Source: Haliclona indistincta (taxonomy: Eukaryota > Porifera > Demospongiae > Haplosclerida > Chalinidae). From it: 64,000 nt of DNA. The first letter of the stretch is position 1. Each line of letters begins with the position of its first letter. The notes under the pieces were generated by a model. That model was not told where the DNA came from. It saw only the letters and a program-made list of their open reading frames with translations, and searched no databases. Made by a program: the position numbers and the translations under genes. The stretch lies in NCBI GenBank assembly GCA_964017065.1, contig OZ024784.1:10459152-10523151 (forward strand), written 5' to 3'. This document shows positions 61,621 to 64,000 of the stretch, one piece after another.

Positions 61621-63698
61621 GATTTATAGTTGTACCATGTGTATGTACCTTTCTTTAATTTTCAATTAATGTTTTGTTTCTGTTTTATTCAACTCCTAAA
61701 ATCAACACAACTACTTATGTATTCAGAATGCAATATTATTTTATTATTGAAATCCATACATAGCTTTGTTTGAAATAAATTTATTAACCTGTATAATTTG
61801 TTTTAATAATTATTATCAATGTTCATACATGGCAAATTCTACGCACGAAGTATAACTGCACCAGCATGAGTGCTAGGCAGTAGTAGTTACATGATACTTT
61901 CTCCTAGCTGTCAGATGACCAAAAGAGCAAGAGAAGTATAAAGGTCTGTAAAGAGGCAAAAATTGTGATTTCTCAAGACCAATACAATATTTCCCTTAAG
62001 GCATTTAGCTTATACAAGTGAGTAGCACTAAAGTACCAGGCAGGTAGGTTGCTCAAACAATCATTTGAGTGTTGTGGTCTTTAGCATATAACAACAGTTA
62101 ACTACAAATGTAAGACAGGAATGGGGGTCTATTCTAGTGTGATAAACTCTGGCCACCACACCAGTCACTGGTGTATATAGGGTATAGCAAACCTTACTAT
62201 TCAAGCCTGTTATATAAACAGCATTAAAATCAAAAGTACATACTAGCCTTGTACGTGTACCACTAAGCAATACATCAGCCCACTTGCCTATTCTACCCCT
62301 CGATTCGCAATTGCACCTTGTAACACATGACTCAATTTAGTATGAAGCTCTATGGAAGTGTGTTTGCCCTGGTGGTTCTCCAGGGTCGCTGGTTTGAATC
62401 CCACCAGGTCACAAGGAAAAAGGCATCATAGTACCATCAGCTCACCAAAAACAATCACCTAATTTTGTACTGGTTCACTGGCTGTGGTCATGTCAATGGA
62501 GGTCCATGAGGGCTTCAGGAGGTATTATCATGCTACCACCAGCCCTGAAACCTGTGTAGTGCACAGGTATACTGGCAAGCATGTGTACTGCTGGGTCTGC
62601 ATCAACTTACAGTGTGGAACTCCCCTTGAAGAGGTCGTGTGGAAACTTAGCTTTGCTCTTGTGTAAGAGTGCGCGTTATGTAACTGCCAAAGGAATGGGT
62701 ATGCATTAGATTGATTGATTTTAATTCATCAATCAATACCACACTCATTCTCAATCACTACAATAGAGTGAAAATCACAACTTAGCTGTTATTATGCTAA
62801 CACACACAAAAAAGACTCTGTCACCCTATTCAAGAGTCACACAACTGTGGTGGTGGTGTGGACCCAGTTTCTAGAGCCAGTGCTAGCTAGCATGGTGCAT
62901 GATCTCTTGCATGAGCATCCAACTGTGATCACAACAGGAGGCGTGAACATAATGAATATGGTGTTTTGCCGATGGGATACCACACACACACACACACGGA
63001 AGGATTTACTCCAGTAGCCAAAGGGTAGTATGCTATGAATTCCTGAGACACAGCTGAGGTGATATTTGTATACTGCCAGGACCTAAAACAATAATTGTTT
63101 AGGAATGGTTTTTGTGTACTTCACAACATGCCACCACAAGCTAAGCCAGGTGCACCCCTCTTTCACACATAATTATCTCAACAAAGATACAGAAATTTAA
63201 CGATTCAAACATAAAACAGAATTAACATGCAAACTCAAGCCACTACTTTTCATTATTATGCTACATAATAACAAGAGTATATGTCTCCAATGATTTGTAA
63301 TTATAATTATGCCAATAGTTAAACTGCTCATGAATAATAATACCATCACTCATATCACCATCGCTGTAGTCTATGCCATGAGTATACCCTTCAGGACCTA
63401 ATGACCTTTAGACATCATAGAAAGACTATTTGAAAACAACGAGAACATGTGCATTTTTTGTAAAGTACATACACAAGGTGTTTTGAGAATGGGCACTTTC
63501 TCTTTACTGTTGTGTTGGCAAACTCTCAACCAAGAATGCAATAAAATTTTATACTAAATTCCATCACGCGATAAAACCCAACACAAAAAGTGTTTGTCTG
63601 TACTTTCATGTGTTATTGCATGGCTGATCAGGAATGTGTTTGCATAAAACTAGAAAATAGACAGACAGTTTCATTTGCATGGACAGATTGCATTTAGT
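61621..63698. other. Region downstream of IRF
   Basis: AT-rich. A tRNA-like SINE candidate lies at about 62330-62690 and a (CA)n run at 62982-62997. The other open frames are short and unsupported. Confidence 0.45.
62330..62690 (+). repeat. Possible tRNA-derived SINE
   Basis: GGTTTGAATCC at 62391-62401 matches the RNA polymerase III B box, inside CGCTGGTTTGAATCCCACCA, which has the look of a tRNA T-arm. CTCAATTTAGTATGAAGC upstream is D-arm-like. The downstream body has no recognised family and the right end is not delimited. Confidence 0.35.
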
Positions 63699-63974
63699 TT
63701 AGTAGTAGGGTTGGAGTGCTTCATCAACTTTTTGACTCAATACATTGTGCTTCATCCATCGTACAGCAAGAAAAACCATAACCTTGATCAAAGACCACTG
63801 GTTGAAAGCAACACCAAGCATGTCGGTGGCCATTTTAGTGCAATCAACAGAACTTTCTTCTGCTAGCCACTTGGCCACACAGTCCACTACTATGCCAACA
63901 GAAAGAAACCGATGACACATGTAACTCATGGTACACATACAGTACCTCAAAATGAAATATGTACCAGTACTCAA
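63699..63974 (-). CDS. Possible terminal exon of an unidentified minus-strand gene
   Basis: The minus-strand frame has a protein-like stretch: VVDCVAKWLAEESSVDCTKM, then GVAFNQWSLIKVMVFLAVRW and SQKVDEALQPYY before TAA at 63699. An acceptor-like TTTCTTTCTGTTGGCATAG (about 63891-63909) would start the exon near 63890, in which case the first third of the frame is intron. I do not recognise the family; chance cannot be excluded. Confidence 0.3.
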   Translation of the reverse strand: MSTGTYFILRYCMCTMSYMCHRFLSVGIVVDCVAKWLAEESSVDCTKMATDMLGVAFNQWSLIKVMVFLAVRWMKHNVLSQKVDEALQPYY

Positions 63975-64000
63975 TGTGTCAGTTCCAATTGTTGATACTT

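Noticed and set aside
62484..62666. 60-codon open frame MVMSMEVHEGFRRYYHATTS...
   Set aside because: It lies within the candidate SINE body, has no similarity that I recognise and no splice or start context.

Overview
The window looks like nuclear DNA of an early-branching animal, most likely a sponge. SOX and IRF transcription factors are animal-specific. The coding exons are intact and well conserved, split by introns that range from 48 bp to about 8 kb, and the non-coding DNA is AT-rich and full of short inverted-repeat transposons. The phylum is inference; the animal origin is well supported.

Four host genes can be read, all by hand-joining exons. (1) 1-1662, minus strand: the first seven coding exons of EIF3E (translation initiation factor 3 subunit e, INT6), running off the left edge. 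(2) 3084-10539, minus strand: a SOX-family HMG-box transcription factor of 575 aa in three coding exons, with one 57-bp intron and one 5.7-kb intron. (3) 15507-59108, plus strand: a complete vigilin (HDLBP) gene of about 43.6 kb. Its joined exons give a protein of about 1291 aa with 15 tandem KH units, nearly the length of vertebrate vigilin, and KH unit borders coincide with phase-0 introns. (4) 59326-61378, plus strand: a five-exon, 559-aa interferon regulatory factor (IRF) with an N-terminal Trp-cluster DNA-binding domain and a C-terminal IRF-association domain. It starts only 217 bp after the vigilin stop, behind its own TATA box. A possible terminal exon of an unidentified minus-strand gene lies at 63699-63974.

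The rest is mobile DNA and its debris: at least fifteen fold-back or terminal-inverted-repeat elements (a 1.1-kb near-perfect palindrome at 34306-35405 is the largest), three elements with 3-bp target duplications that look PIF/Harbinger-like, one TTAA-flanked element, TA-flanked CAG-ended elements, a 44-bp minisatellite split by a later insertion, and a nest of broken elements at 37046-40146 (hAT transposase tail, a Ty3-like gag, and a second gag/zinc-knuckle/protease remnant). No autonomous element with an intact polymerase or transposase is visible.

The gene products act at different levels of expression: eIF3e and vigilin in translation and mRNA handling, SOX and IRF in transcription. No operon-like or pathway link between the four is evident. 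The most interesting feature is that vigilin, a protein reported to bind inosine-containing edited RNA, has introns packed with long hairpin-forming repeats that are the kind of structure ADAR enzymes edit.
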